Part shown: one piece after another, positions 1 to 10,500 of the stretch
Layout of the letters: each line of letters begins with the position of its first letter
How positions within the stretch are numbered: the first letter of the stretch is position 1
Origin: Trema orientale
Lineage: Eukaryota; Streptophyta; Magnoliopsida; Rosales; Cannabaceae
Assembly: GCA_002914845.1 (NCBI GenBank)
Contig: JXTC01000056.1
Coordinates: 657,249-721,248 of the forward strand
Direction: 5' to 3'
Length of the DNA stretch: 64,000 nt
The notes under the pieces: model-generated
Databases searched by the model: none
The model's input: the letters and a program-made list of their open reading frames with translations, nothing else
Told to the model about the DNA's origin: nothing
Translations under genes and position numbers: made by a program

Positions 1-136
1 ATTTTATATTATACATTGGTATTTATTGGAGACTAAATATTCTTAATTTTATTGGTTTATAGAAAGATGCCTTGCATGCCTATAGAGTTTTGCCTTATGG
101 GTATGCGGCGCACGTCCTCGGGAGTGGGGCGTGACA
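1..136 (+). repeat. Terminal part of an LTR, cut by the window edge
   Basis: This stretch is the reverse complement of the left ends of the LTRs at 20530, 49939 and 55085. It ends at GGCGTGACA. The sequence that follows does not contain the TGGTATCAGAG primer-binding site seen next to the 5' LTR at 55.08 kb, so this is either a solo LTR or the 3' LTR of an element lying outside the window. It is in + orientation, opposite to the other large copies. Confidence 0.75.
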
Positions 137-233
137 GGAGCAAATTACACACCTTTTAATAAAAGTAATCCTTACGCCTCAAATTAAATCTACGTTTTTT
201 TTTTTAACATTTTCAACGTAAGCAAATTTATAA

Positions 234-405
234 GGGCGCGTCTACAGTAGGGGCGCCCCTACGTAGGACTCTGTCTATTCATCGTTAGATGGGAATCTAT
301 ATATAAATAGATTCTCCACAGATTCTCGTTATTCCCCACAGATTCCCATCCAACGATAATTAAGGCATGACCCTACGTAGGGACGCCCCTACCGTAGCCA
401 TCCCC
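234..405. mobile_element. 172-bp Mutator-type MITE, copy 1
   Basis: This is a near-palindromic element. The ends carry CTACAGTAGGGGCGCCCCTA on the left and its imperfect complement on the right, and inner arms around a central stem contain GATGGGAATCT and its complement. It is flanked by a perfect 9-bp direct repeat AATTTATAA (225-233 and 406-414), the duplication length typical of Mutator-like elements. A second copy of identical length lies at 39153-39324. There is no coding capacity. Confidence 0.85.
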
Positions 406-892
406 AATTTATAATTGGCAAGTTAATTAATAAGTAAATTCTCAATACATATACATATTATATTATGTTATATATATAGTTGCCAATCCCATAGGTATTT
501 TCTTTTAACTTATATATAAGTATTTTTTTTTAGCCGTTAGATCATCATTTAATGGTGATCCAATGACTATAATAATATGCATGAAAAGATGTACATCATT
601 AATGCTATTTCTCTCTCTTACTTTTTAATATAAAAAAATGTACAAAATAAATCTTAATTGGTCAAAATGATATCTATGTATAGATAAAAAAAAAACTACT
701 GGATTGATGTCCTCTATATATATATGGTTTGGTTTAAATGGTTATAACAATATTTACCTATGGATAATTATAATGATTTGAGCCGTTAGATCTATATCCT
801 ATGGTTGTGATTAAAAATTTAATGCTATCAATAATTTTTTTTAATACTATTCATGGTCATAAAAAATTTTAGTACCTCCGTATATATGTATA
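406..892. other. AT-rich spacer without a gene
   Basis: No coding signal is visible. Two AGCCGTTAGATC motifs, near 532 and 781, resemble sequences often found in ends of plant DNA transposons. They may mark the left side of the decayed Mutator-like element that follows, but no boundary can be fixed. Confidence 0.4.
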
Positions 893-1061
893 TAAGAGTA
901 CCTACTACTTAGGATCTCGATCCTAGGTTCGAGTCACACCGGAGTAGGTGTGAAAGCTTATTATCCCTAATAGGTGGGGATGAGGATTGAGTAGTAGTAG
1001 GTGTTTTCCTTAAATTTGTAATAAGTGGAGGTCATTATTTAAGCCCCACTTAAAAAAAAAA
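893..1061 (+). mobile_element. tRNA-derived SINE, 5'-truncated copy
   Basis: The copy contains a tRNA B-box-like GGTTCGAGTCACACC and a conserved body ending in a short A-tract near 1052-1061. The A-box region seen in the copy at 6221-6423 is missing, so this copy is 5'-truncated. It shares more than 100 bp of recognisable sequence with the copies at 6221-6423 and 27661-27941. Confidence 0.7.
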
Positions 1062-1422
1062 TTGCACTAATAATCATGCATAATTATCTAAAATAGAATC
1101 ATAATAATATCTATTAATTTACTTCATTTATTTCATATATTTCTATTCTTTGTATATACGATTCATGGTATATGTATTTTCTTTAGTAGTATATAGCATT
1201 AATGTGACAATGCTATTATCTTGTGTTTTGTTAATAAAAGATGTTCAGTATTATTTTGTTTGGTTCATGTTTTCTGGTTATTTTTTATGAATATTTTAAG
1301 TTCTACAGTTGAAATATGTCTTTGGTTCATTCCTGTTCATATGATAATGTACCTAGTTTGCAGAATCACGTACTAGTTTATATTTTCATGTACCTATTGT
1401 AACTATTATATTTTTCTTATTT

Positions 1423-1638
1423 GTTAAAGAGCAAGTTGTTCTCCTATATAATATTGAGAAAGCTAATATTAGCAAGCCAAAAAAGTATAGAAGCCTTCCA
1501 GCTAGTGAGATTAAGAAGAAGAAGCAAGTGAGGTACAGTCAATGCAAGCAATTGAACTACAATCGAAAAACTTGTAGAAATCTAATTCTTGCAGAATTAT
1601 GTGTTCCGAATAGGATGAAAAGGCAGAGGGATTGTTAG
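1423..1638 (+). pseudogene. Relic of Mutator-like transposase C-terminus (zinc knuckle)
   Basis: One frame, open here and closed by TAG at 1636-1638, encodes a basic tail (a run of four Lys) followed by QVRYSQCKQLNYNRKTCRN. This aligns with the C-terminal CCHC zinc knuckle of MuDR/FAR1-type transposases, C-x2-C-x4-H-x4-C. The first Cys and the His are both replaced by Tyr, so the finger should not bind zinc normally. The rest of a transposase is not visible upstream. It converges with the Ulp1-like relic at 2229-2423. The fragment is too short to tell a domesticated FAR1-like gene from a transposon, and its decay favours the transposon. Confidence 0.5.
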
Positions 1639-2228
1639 ATTCTTTTTGTACAGAGTTATAGTTTATATTCTTTTGAAAGGAAAATTTTTTTTTGGGCATA
1701 TTTTGGTACATTAATTTTGGGTCTTGGTATCAAATAGAATGGTTCATGTATTCACATACCTTGCTTATAAATTCATGTACTCATGTATATATAATATATG
1801 TGATACCACTCAAATGGCCTTATGAACCTGATATATGCATAAGTTTGGGTATATATAAATTGAACAGAGAATCTATGAACCACACATGTAAGTTTATAAA
1901 TCACTTAAATAGCGTTATGAACCATAGACATATCTCGTCATTCAAGCATATTAACTCATATTTATTTTATCAGCGAAAAGAAGAAATGATTTTTGAGGTG
2001 TAATAATATATCAAAAGTATATTCAAAATGTAATGAATCAATGATACTTTCTTAAAGATATAATATTTCAATATTCATGAGCCAATGATAAAATATTCAT
2101 CATTTTCACAATCAAAAATATTAAAAGCCGTCATCTTTGCTAAATGAATACACTATTTTAAATTTTAAACTTCCCTCAATCTGATTAAACCAAACAAAAC
2201 TGTATTCTTTTTTATTAATTTCACTTTT

Positions 2229-2423
2229 TTATTTCCTTATAGCTTTCGTAGCCATTTCTTGCTTCTCTTCAGTCCAATGATGAAGTTCTATAGCCATCTT
2301 TTGTCGATAGAATGTCATTTTATCTTGCGTTATTTCTTCTAAATTCTCATCCATTCTCAATGTCTCTGCCTTTTTGATGATAAACATTCCACAATCGGTA
2401 TAATATATTCTATTATACTCATC
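2229..2423 (-). pseudogene. Relic of Ulp1-like (C48) protease C-terminus
   Basis: Read on the minus strand, the frame contains YYTDCGMFIIKKAETL, then a helical tail with TFYRQKMAIEL, and stops at TAA (2229-2231). The DCG with following hydrophobics (Cys codon at 2391-2393) matches the catalytic Cys loop of Ulp1/SENP-type SUMO proteases, NDCGxFxxKYAE. The frame closes just upstream at 2424-2426, and homology seems to continue only in another frame, so the gene is broken. Ulp1-like domains are carried by some plant Mutator-like elements (the Kaonashi/KI-MULE type). That, and the convergent transposase relic, suggest one element. Confidence 0.5.
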
Positions 2424-2635
2424 TTATTGTGGATGAGTTGTAGTATATGTAACTTTGGATGTATTTGGAATTTCTTATTATATTTTGAATCTGCAAATAT
2501 ATAAACCAAATACACAAGGTTATGAATGAAACATATAAACTTATTAACCAAGCATAAATTAAGCCGGTAGTGAAGAATTCATAAACCACTATTAAGAATT
2601 GATATACTAGTATGATAATTTCATGAACCACTATG

Positions 2636-3155
2636 AAAAATTTATGAACCAAACAAAATTGGATATTATATGAACTTATTTTTTAAATTGACAACTATGA
2701 ATCACACATAATTATGCAATTAAAACAAATATTGTACAAAAATCAAGTTACAATACCAAATGTTGAAAAAATAATGAACCTAAAATCAATAGAATATAAT
2801 TTATGAACTCAATTGATTATTTATGAATGAAAATGAAAGATTCATAAACTACTATGAAAAAATTATGAACCACTAAGTAAAATTCATGAATCAAATAGAA
2901 TTGGATATTACACGTACTTATCTTTTAAATTGACAACTATGAACCACACATAATTATGAAGTTAAAATAAACACTATACAGAAATCAATTCACAATACCA
3001 AGTATTGAAAAAATAATGAACCTAAAATTAATAAAATATAATTTATGAACTCAACTTATTATTTATGAACGAAAATGAAAATTTTACGAACGACTATGAA
3101 AAAATCAAGAACCGCTAAAAAAAATTCATGAACAAAATAAAATTAGATATTTTTA
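2636..3155. repeat. Two tandem copies of a ~242-bp unit plus a partial third
   Basis: Landmarks recur at constant spacing. GACAACTATGAA is found at about 2691 and 2932. The AATTGGATATT-like landmark is found near 2657, 2899 and (diverged) 3141. The two full copies differ by scattered substitutions. They lie inside the ATGAACCA-rich zone. No coding capacity. Confidence 0.7.
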
Positions 3156-4150
3156 TGAATGTGTGTATTCGAGCTCATGAATGCTCCACTAATGATATCC
3201 AAAAAATGCTCCATTAAACAAAGACAACTAAGCAAAAGTTTGAAGCATAAAAAATACACCAGCCATTCAAATAATATTGTACATACTATCTATCCCATTC
3301 TTTTTTATTTTATTTTATTATTATTACATAAAAAGTTCATGATTGTTATTCAACTCTGGCTAAAAGTAAAATACCTCATGACTCAAACATAGTTGATATG
3401 AGTTTGTGAGCCAAAAATCCGATATGACTCAAATGCACAAATATAGTATAATCAATATAATTGATTCCTAGAGCCTCCAAATCAAGCCAATGAGACTTGG
3501 AGCATCACAACAATGCCAAATAAAAAATATGATCTAGAGCTAAGACAATACATACTCATTTACTCATACAATGGAATTGACAGTATCTAGTGAATATTTG
3601 ATAAAATCTCAAAAATATACAGAAGTACCAAAATAATTACCACAACATGATTTTGCACATAAATATATTTCGAGTTAGTGACATCATATGCACTACTTTA
3701 CTTACTGAACTAAATAAAATAGTATCAGCAAAGAAAATCAAATAGAACCAAATACCTAACTTCATATACCAAATAGATTATTTTTAAGGAGATATATTCT
3801 CATATCTGAAACATAACTTTATGAACCAAATAAACAAACGTATGAACCACACTGATAACTTCATGAACGAAAAATAAAATTTCATGAACCAAACAACTTA
3901 TGAATTTAAACCAAAGATTTAAATAAATTAACTAAAGACTTAAACTTAGGAATATAGTATGTCAAGAATCAATTTATATGAGATATATTCTTATATATAA
4001 AATACAATTCTATGAACTAAAGACATAAAGTTATGAACCACACTGACAAATTCATGAACCAAATACATAATTTCATGAATCAAAGACACAAGTTTACGAA
4101 CTAAATACATATACTTATAAACCAAACAGAAATCAAATATGTACCAAACA

Positions 4151-5100
4151 AATATTGAACCTAACCCAGATTCTCTCAAATTTGAAATTCTAGCATATGT
4201 ATTTGTACTTGTCATAAATATGCAGCTTGTATTGTAACAAAACAAAACTATAAATATAACAAATATACAAAATCAGAAAGTATGAGTGGAAGAATAGTGA
4301 AAAAGAGGATTGTGCAGTGAGAATTGTTAAATAAAAAAAGGTAATGAGTGAGTATGATGATGGGATCTGAGTTTCGAATCTTGAACATGACTGTGAAAAT
4401 ACCGAGTATCACAGCGATGGATCTCGAGTATATACCGCAGATAGCTATCATGGATCGTTCACCCCCGATTTTCGGCGTCGAAGTTATCAAGGAAGATGAC
4501 TAGAAATAATGACAGAGAGATAAACGGATTTGAGGTTTGACTCATCTAGCTAGGGGTATATTTGGGCTGTGATCTCAACGGATCATTTAATTGGACAATT
4601 TACTATAAATTTTAGGCTTGGATCATTCATTGAGTTTTGGGCTTTAAAACTGACATATACCTATGTATCCCTTTTTTATTCCTCTAAAAAAAGGAGAATC
4701 AGGTGGTGTCCGTCCCGCTCCTCATACCCTTCGGCTTTCCTGGCAACAATAGCCCATTGGCTGGAGTGGGAGCTAAAGTGCAATTATCCTGAGTGGAGGG
4801 AAGAGGGAGACCTAGAAAAGATATCCTTACCATTACACCACAACATCGATGGTAAACTACAAACTTCTTGCTTTATGATTATGAACTTTTGTGCATTCTT
4901 CTATTGTTTATAATACTTTTGTGCATTCTTCTATGGTTGACTTGAGTCAATAGAAAAAAAACAAGGGTTTCTAACACCTATACCTACAAAAACCGAAAAG
5001 AATTACAAAAATACGGAAGTTAGGGTTTTTTCTGATTTTTTTACGGTTTTAATTAGGGAAATATCACTTTTTAAAAAATATTTAGAAAATTACTATTTTT
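4151..5100. other. Spacer; possible right end of the decayed DNA transposon
   Basis: There is no supported gene. A block at 4690-4870 is less AT-rich than its surroundings and sits in a 114-codon frame, but it has no recognisable domain and no upstream regulatory context. The part at 4857-4960 resembles 33990-34075 (CTTCCTGCTTTATAAC-like, then GTGCAT..CTTCTAT and GTCAATGAAAA-like). The two may be remnants of the same ancestral flank. Confidence 0.4.
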
Positions 5101-5106
5101 AAAATA

Positions 5107-5235
5107 GTTACTGGTTACCAGTTTCTGGAAACTGGTTACTGGAAACTGGTTACCAATTATATACCCGTTATAAATATCTTCAATAACCAGTTACCAGTTT
5201 CTAGAAACTGGTTACTAGAAATCAGTTATTATTTT
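5107..5235. repeat. Palindromic GGTTACCAGTTTC minisatellite
   Basis: The stretch alternates GGTTACCAGTTTCTGGAAAC and its complement, so each unit can fold on itself and neighbouring units can pair. On both sides lie sequences of the type AAAATAGT and AAAGTGGTATTTTT, also seen around 22.9-23.1 kb and 35.9-36.5 kb. It is probably the core of a short foldback repeat family. Confidence 0.6.
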
Positions 5236-6220
5236 AAAAAGTGGTATTTTTATAAATATTTTTTAAAAAACAGTATTTTTCTAATAAAAATCGTACCGCA
5301 CTGTGAAAAACACAAAAGCACCATATTTTTCCAATATTTTTCAAAAATACCGTATATTTTCTAATTTCCCCAAAAAATAAATGAAAAAAGAAAAAGTCTC
5401 TAATTGCCTGCACAGAAACTGGTGAGATTTTGAACTCGCAAAAACAACCTTAGTAACAATAAGAAGCCAGAGACAAAAAAGCAACTTCCAATAGGCAGCA
5501 ATAGATAAGGGAAAAAAAAAGGAATATCATTCTATATTTTGTATTTTAATACTTAATTTGATTGAATTATATATTGTATTTTGGTTATTATCAATACTAT
5601 TCTTAGATTTAAAATATGTTATAAATTTATAACCTGACACAAATTTAGAACAGTTAATTTACCAAGATGTCATTTATAAAATTAAAAATAAACTGTATAA
5701 AAATTGATCTGAGAATAAGTTCATTAAATCATCTTTTTCAATAATAAATTAGTATTAAAGTATAAATTTGTAACATATTTTAAATTCAAGAGTTGATGTT
5801 GATAATAGTCAGAACACAAGATATAAAATCAACAAAATCTCAAAATATAAGGTATAAAAATGATACTATCCTAAAAAAAAAAAAGCAGATTTTTTTTTTC
5901 CTTTCTACTTAACTCTGTTGCCAAAAAATGAGAAGATTTCTCTTTTCAAAAGTAAATGAGAAGCATCAGACTAGAATGGAGATTTGAAAATATAAAAGAT
6001 AGAAAAGTTGATGAGTTTCTTCTTTTGTCGGTGAGAGTTAATGAAAAGAAATTTAATTTGATTTATTTTTCTTGACAACTACACCAAAAAACATTTTGTT
6101 TACATTCAAAAAAAAAAAAGAAAAAGAAAAAGAAAAGAATGTTGTACAATAAGTTTTTTTTTTTAAATTACAGTAAATGCGTAAAATCATAAATTATTTC
6201 CGCGAATAAAAAAGTAACAT

Positions 6221-6423
6221 CCACTTTTCTTTTTTTAAAAAAAAAAACAAAAAGAGTTTAATTAATGACTTCTACTTATTACAAATTAAAGAAAAATACC
6301 TACTACTATCCAATCCTTATCCTACCCGATAATAGGCTTTCACGTCTACTCCAGTGTGACTCGAATCTAGGATCGAGATTCTAGGTAGTAGGTACTCTTA
6401 CAACTTGAGCCAACTCACTTCGT
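6221..6423 (-). mobile_element. tRNA-derived SINE, full-length copy with 14-bp target duplication
   Basis: Read on the minus strand it begins near the right edge with TTGGCTCAAGTTGTAAGAG, an A-box-like segment. A B-box-like GATTCGAGTCACAC follows, then the SINE body and an A-rich tail. It is flanked by perfect direct repeats TAAAAAAGTAACAT (6207-6220 and 6424-6437). Target duplication, split pol III promoter and A-tail together identify a retroposed SINE. Confidence 0.85.
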
Positions 6424-6437
6424 TAAAAAAGTAACAT

Positions 6438-7375
6438 GCCCTCGTTTTATCATTACTGATGGATGTCGTGAAAGAGGTCTGATGTAGTACTTACCAATAA
6501 AGACCGTGAAGAAAAATTTGCTGTAGTGTTTATTGATAGAAGCCTTGAAGTAATTTTTTTTTTATTAGTGGGAAGTAACATATACAATCATATTTCTTTT
6601 AATATGAATTGATAGCCCACACTCATACTTGGCTTGGAGTGATATAAAATGTATCTTAAGGATGTTTCTAGTTTTTTTAGAACTTTGCACTTTTTGTATA
6701 GCCAATTTGTCTATTTATTAATTTAATTTCCTTAAGAGCCATTAAAAAATAATAATAAAGCTCATTTGAAGAAAAAAGACATTAAATTTGGCCCCTCTAC
6801 CTTGTATATTTATAGAATTAATAGCAAAATGTTTTTCCCTTATTCACATTGGAGCTTAATACTCCATGTAAAATGCAAAAGTAATACAATAATGCATGAG
6901 GTATATTAAGATCAAGAGTAAGCTATAAAAAAATATTATGAGATTTAGGTATTATGCAATTTAAATTCTGAAATTTGGACTCTGTAAAATGATATTCTGA
7001 GATTAAAAATTTTTGAAAATTAATACTCTAAGTTAAGTTTTTGAATAAGTTTAACTGATAAAAGATAGTAAAATAATTTTGAAAATTAAGGTGAATAATA
7101 AAGACTAATCTAGTTTCAATAGATAATATTATTGTTTTTTTGTTACTAAAATGGGTCAAAAAGTTAGCGTATGTATTAATTTCCAGAAATTCTTAATCCG
7201 AGAGTATTATTTTACGAAGCCCAAATTTCAGAATTTAAATTACAAAATAATTAAACTTCAGATTTTTTTTTTTATTTCACCAGCAAAATCTAATATTAAA
7301 AAAATAGTGTGTGTTTTGACTTTGAGGTCAGTAACTAACTAACGATCCAAAATTCGACACGTTTCTTTATAGAAA
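6438..7375. other. AT-rich spacer upstream of CNL locus 1
   Basis: I see no gene and no clear mobile element here. Short open frames in this stretch are low-complexity AT-rich translations. Confidence 0.5.
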
Positions 7376-7514
7376 GAGGAAAAATCTATGCAAACTCTCT
7401 CCACCTTTTGAACTTTGAGCATTAATTCCCCACCTGGTATTGTCTAAACCATCTTATCCTAGATTGGAGAAGAAAGCTTAGTTCCTTAATTACCTGAACA
7501 CACAGAAAAAAAAT
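7376..7514 (+). promoter_or_regulatory. Conserved 5' block of CNL locus 1 (5' UTR/proximal promoter)
   Basis: The block has GCAAACTCTCT, then CTTTTGAACTT, an AGCAT..TTC segment and AAACCATCTTA, ending just before the ATG. A similar order occurs immediately upstream of locus 2 (13560-13689), weakly upstream of locus 5 (57905-58032), and alone at 37148-37250. Conservation between paralogues suggests transcript leader or promoter. No transcription start can be assigned. Confidence 0.5.
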
Positions 7515-10500
7515 ATGGCAGAACTAGTTCTGTCCTCAGTTTTTGAGGTAATCACCGACAGGTTAACTAGTTTTGTCCTAGACAAGTTTGGGAGTGTCTG
7601 GGACTTCAACGACGACGTGGAGAAGTTGAAACGCACCTTGACAATGGTTGAAGCTGTTCTTGAAGATGCGGAAGAGCAACAACAGACTAGGTCAGCCGTG
7701 AGAATATGGTTGTCGAAGCTCAAAGACGTCGCCTATGATGCCGAAGCCCTCCTTCTTCGACTCTCGGCTGGCAATTCTCTCCTCGACAGAAAACATGCGG
7801 ACGACATCAAGGACATGGTTCTCGCGTTGGACAAGGCTGCAGCTGAAGGGTTTGTCTTCAGTTTGAGTGAGAGAGCTGTTAGTACTACTGTTCGTGAAAA
7901 GTGGGAATACGGAAGGGAATCGATCTCTTACGTTAAGGAATCCGAAGTTTATGGAAGAGAGGAGGATAAAAGGAAGATGGTAGAGCTTTTGCTCTATTCG
8001 AGAGCTATCCACGGAGGAGGAGGAGGAGAAGGAACACTGTCATGCATTGCGATCATAGGCATGGGAGGGCTAGGAAAGACGACTCTTGCTCAGTTAGCTT
8101 TTAACGATCGAAAGGTGGAGCAATGTTTTGGTCGGAAGGTATGGGTTTTTGTTTCTCATCCATTTGATGTCAAAAGAATATTGGTTGCAATCATCCAGTA
8201 TATTACTAGAAAAACATGGCCGCACTCCACTATGGACGCAGCGCAGTCGGAAGTTAGGAGGCTGTTACGCTATAAAAGATACTTAATTGTGTTAGATGAT
8301 GTTTGGACCGAAGATTCGATGGATTGGGAGAGACTAAGACATGTACTCTTGGGGACTGGTATTGATGGAAGTAAAGTGTTAATCACGACCAGAAGTAGGC
8401 AAGTTATGGAGGCACTTTATACGCAGTTTCCAACTGTTCCATATTATTTGGGAGAGTTGTCTGAGGAGGCTTGTTGGTCTTTGTTTAAGCACCGTGCTTT
8501 TGGAATAGAACACGAACAAAAGCACCTATATTTGTGGAAAGTCGGAGAAGAAATTGCGAGAAAATGCGGAGGAGTGCCATTAGCTGCAATAATTTTGGGA
8601 AGTCTTATGCGCTGCAAAAGAAACTTCAGAGAATGGGCGTTTGTACGAGATAGCAAGCTGTGGAACTTGAATGAAATCAGAAAAGGGATTCTACCGGCCC
8701 TCAAGTTGAGTTACTCTAACTTACCCCCATACCTTAAACGTTGTTTAACGTTCTGCTCATTATTTCCTAGAAGCTACCAGTTCACAAAAGAGGAGCTGAT
8801 CCATCTATGGATGGCAGAAGGCTATATTCGTCCAAAATACCGGGACAAAAGGCAGAGATCTCGAAAGGATGATGGCGATGACTACTTTGGTGATCAGAGA
8901 GTACCAGAGGACATTGGCCATGACTATTTAAATGACGTAGGAATGCCAGAGGACGTTAGTAATGACTGCTTCACTCACCGGATAGGGCAAGGGAATGCGG
9001 TCAGTGACTATTTTAATGATCAAAGAGTGCAAGAGTATGTAGGGTGTAGTGACTCCTCTAATAATTTTAGGGTGCCAGAGGATGTTGGCAATGGCTACAT
9101 CACTGATCTTGAGGGGAGGTGTTTTTTCCAAAAGATAAAGCGCTGCGAAAGTGGCATTGTCACCGTGTACAAGATGCATGATATCATTTATGATCTCTTG
9201 CAATCTGTTACTAGCTCAGAGTACACTGTACTAGGCCATGGTTTTGAACCTCCAACTAGTTTCAATCGAATTCGCCATTCATCGGTTATTTGTGATTTTA
9301 GGTCATCAACAATTCCAGGAGACTTATATGAGGCGGGTCATCATTTGCGAACTCTCTTATTGTTTTCTGAAGGTAATTTGGAAATGCTTCCGAAGAAATT
9401 CTATTCAAGTTTTATCTGTTTGTTTGTCCTCAATTTGAGTAACTCTAGGCTCATTGCGTTGGACAGTTCAATTGGTTCCTTATCACATTTGACGTACCTT
9501 AACTTATCTCACACCAGCATTACAAAGTTACCAACTCAAATAGAAGGTCTTCCTTCTTTGCAAACTCTAAACCTATTAAATTGCTATAATCTTGAAGCAT
9601 TGCCAGACTTGAGAAGAATGACAAGCCTCCGACATCTCAAGAATGAGGGATGTAGAAAATTGACTCGGATGTTAGAATCTAAAGGAAGAGATGCACCAAG
9701 GATTTACGATAACATTCAGCTTCAGACATTGCCATTGTTTGTTACAGGTGGGGATATTGACATGATGTTTTTGGCACATATCAATACGCTTCGGGGCACT
9801 TTAAAAGTTACACACTTGGAGAATATCGAATGGATATCTAGATTCCATCTTGGAAATGGAATTAAGTCATTGGGACTATACTGGGGAAGTGATGATGGTT
9901 GCCCAAACATAAACCCAGAGAATGAATCTATTGCAAGTATGTTTCAAGAAAGAAAAAAAACTGAGCCAGCAGGACCATCACAAGAGATTCAACATGATCC
10001 TTCGAAAGGAGAAGAAGTGCTTGGGAAACTCAAACTACCCCTTGTTCTTAAAACACTCCTTATAAAGGGATACCCAGGATTCAATTTTCCTAGTTGGGAT
10101 GTTCCCTATTTGAACATTGTCCATTTGATCAACTGCAGACAAAGTAAAGATCTTCCTGTCCTTGGGAATCTTCAGTTTCTTACTATTCTATCATTGCGGG
10201 AGATGCACGAAGTAAGGAGCATCAGCAAAGAGTTCTATTGCAGAGGTAACAATAGTCCATTTCCAGTACTAAAAGAATTAATCCTCGTTGATTTTCCTAA
10301 TCTGAAAGAATGGTTTAGTCCCGATACTGGTGGAAATGCTTTCCCTAATTTGAGGAAACTAGTTCTCAAAAAATGTCCAAAGCTAACTGTTATGCCACAG
10401 ATTTTGTCTCTCCATCATTTGGATTTGCGGGATTGTCGTGCAACTTTACTTCAATCCTTTTGGAACCTAAGATCCCTTGAAACACTTGTGACTGAAGGAG

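Larger units (their letters stand above)
1250..4150. repeat. Region dense in dispersed ATGAACCA motifs
   Basis: Dozens of short motifs of the form TATGAACCA or CATGAACCAAA are scattered through this AT-rich stretch. Left of about 1.8 kb they are mostly in the opposite sense (TGGTTCATG). To the right they mostly read ATGAACC. Such strand-switched short arrays resemble subterminal transposase-binding repeats. The area encloses transposase and Ulp1-like relics, so it is probably the body of a decayed Mutator-like element. Exact ends were not found. Confidence 0.45.

Noticed and set aside
2636-3155. CRISPR-like repeat array
   Set aside because: The repeats are about 242-bp tandem units in a plant nuclear context, not short repeats with unique spacers.
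4569-4913. 114-codon frame in a less AT-rich block
   Set aside because: No domain, no family ATG context and no paralogue. Part of it resembles non-coding flank sequence at 33.99-34.08 kb.
6370-6423. Possible tRNA gene from A- and B-box-like sequences
   Set aside because: No cloverleaf with anticodon stem or acceptor stem can be formed. The same sequence recurs with A-tails and target duplications, so it is a SINE.
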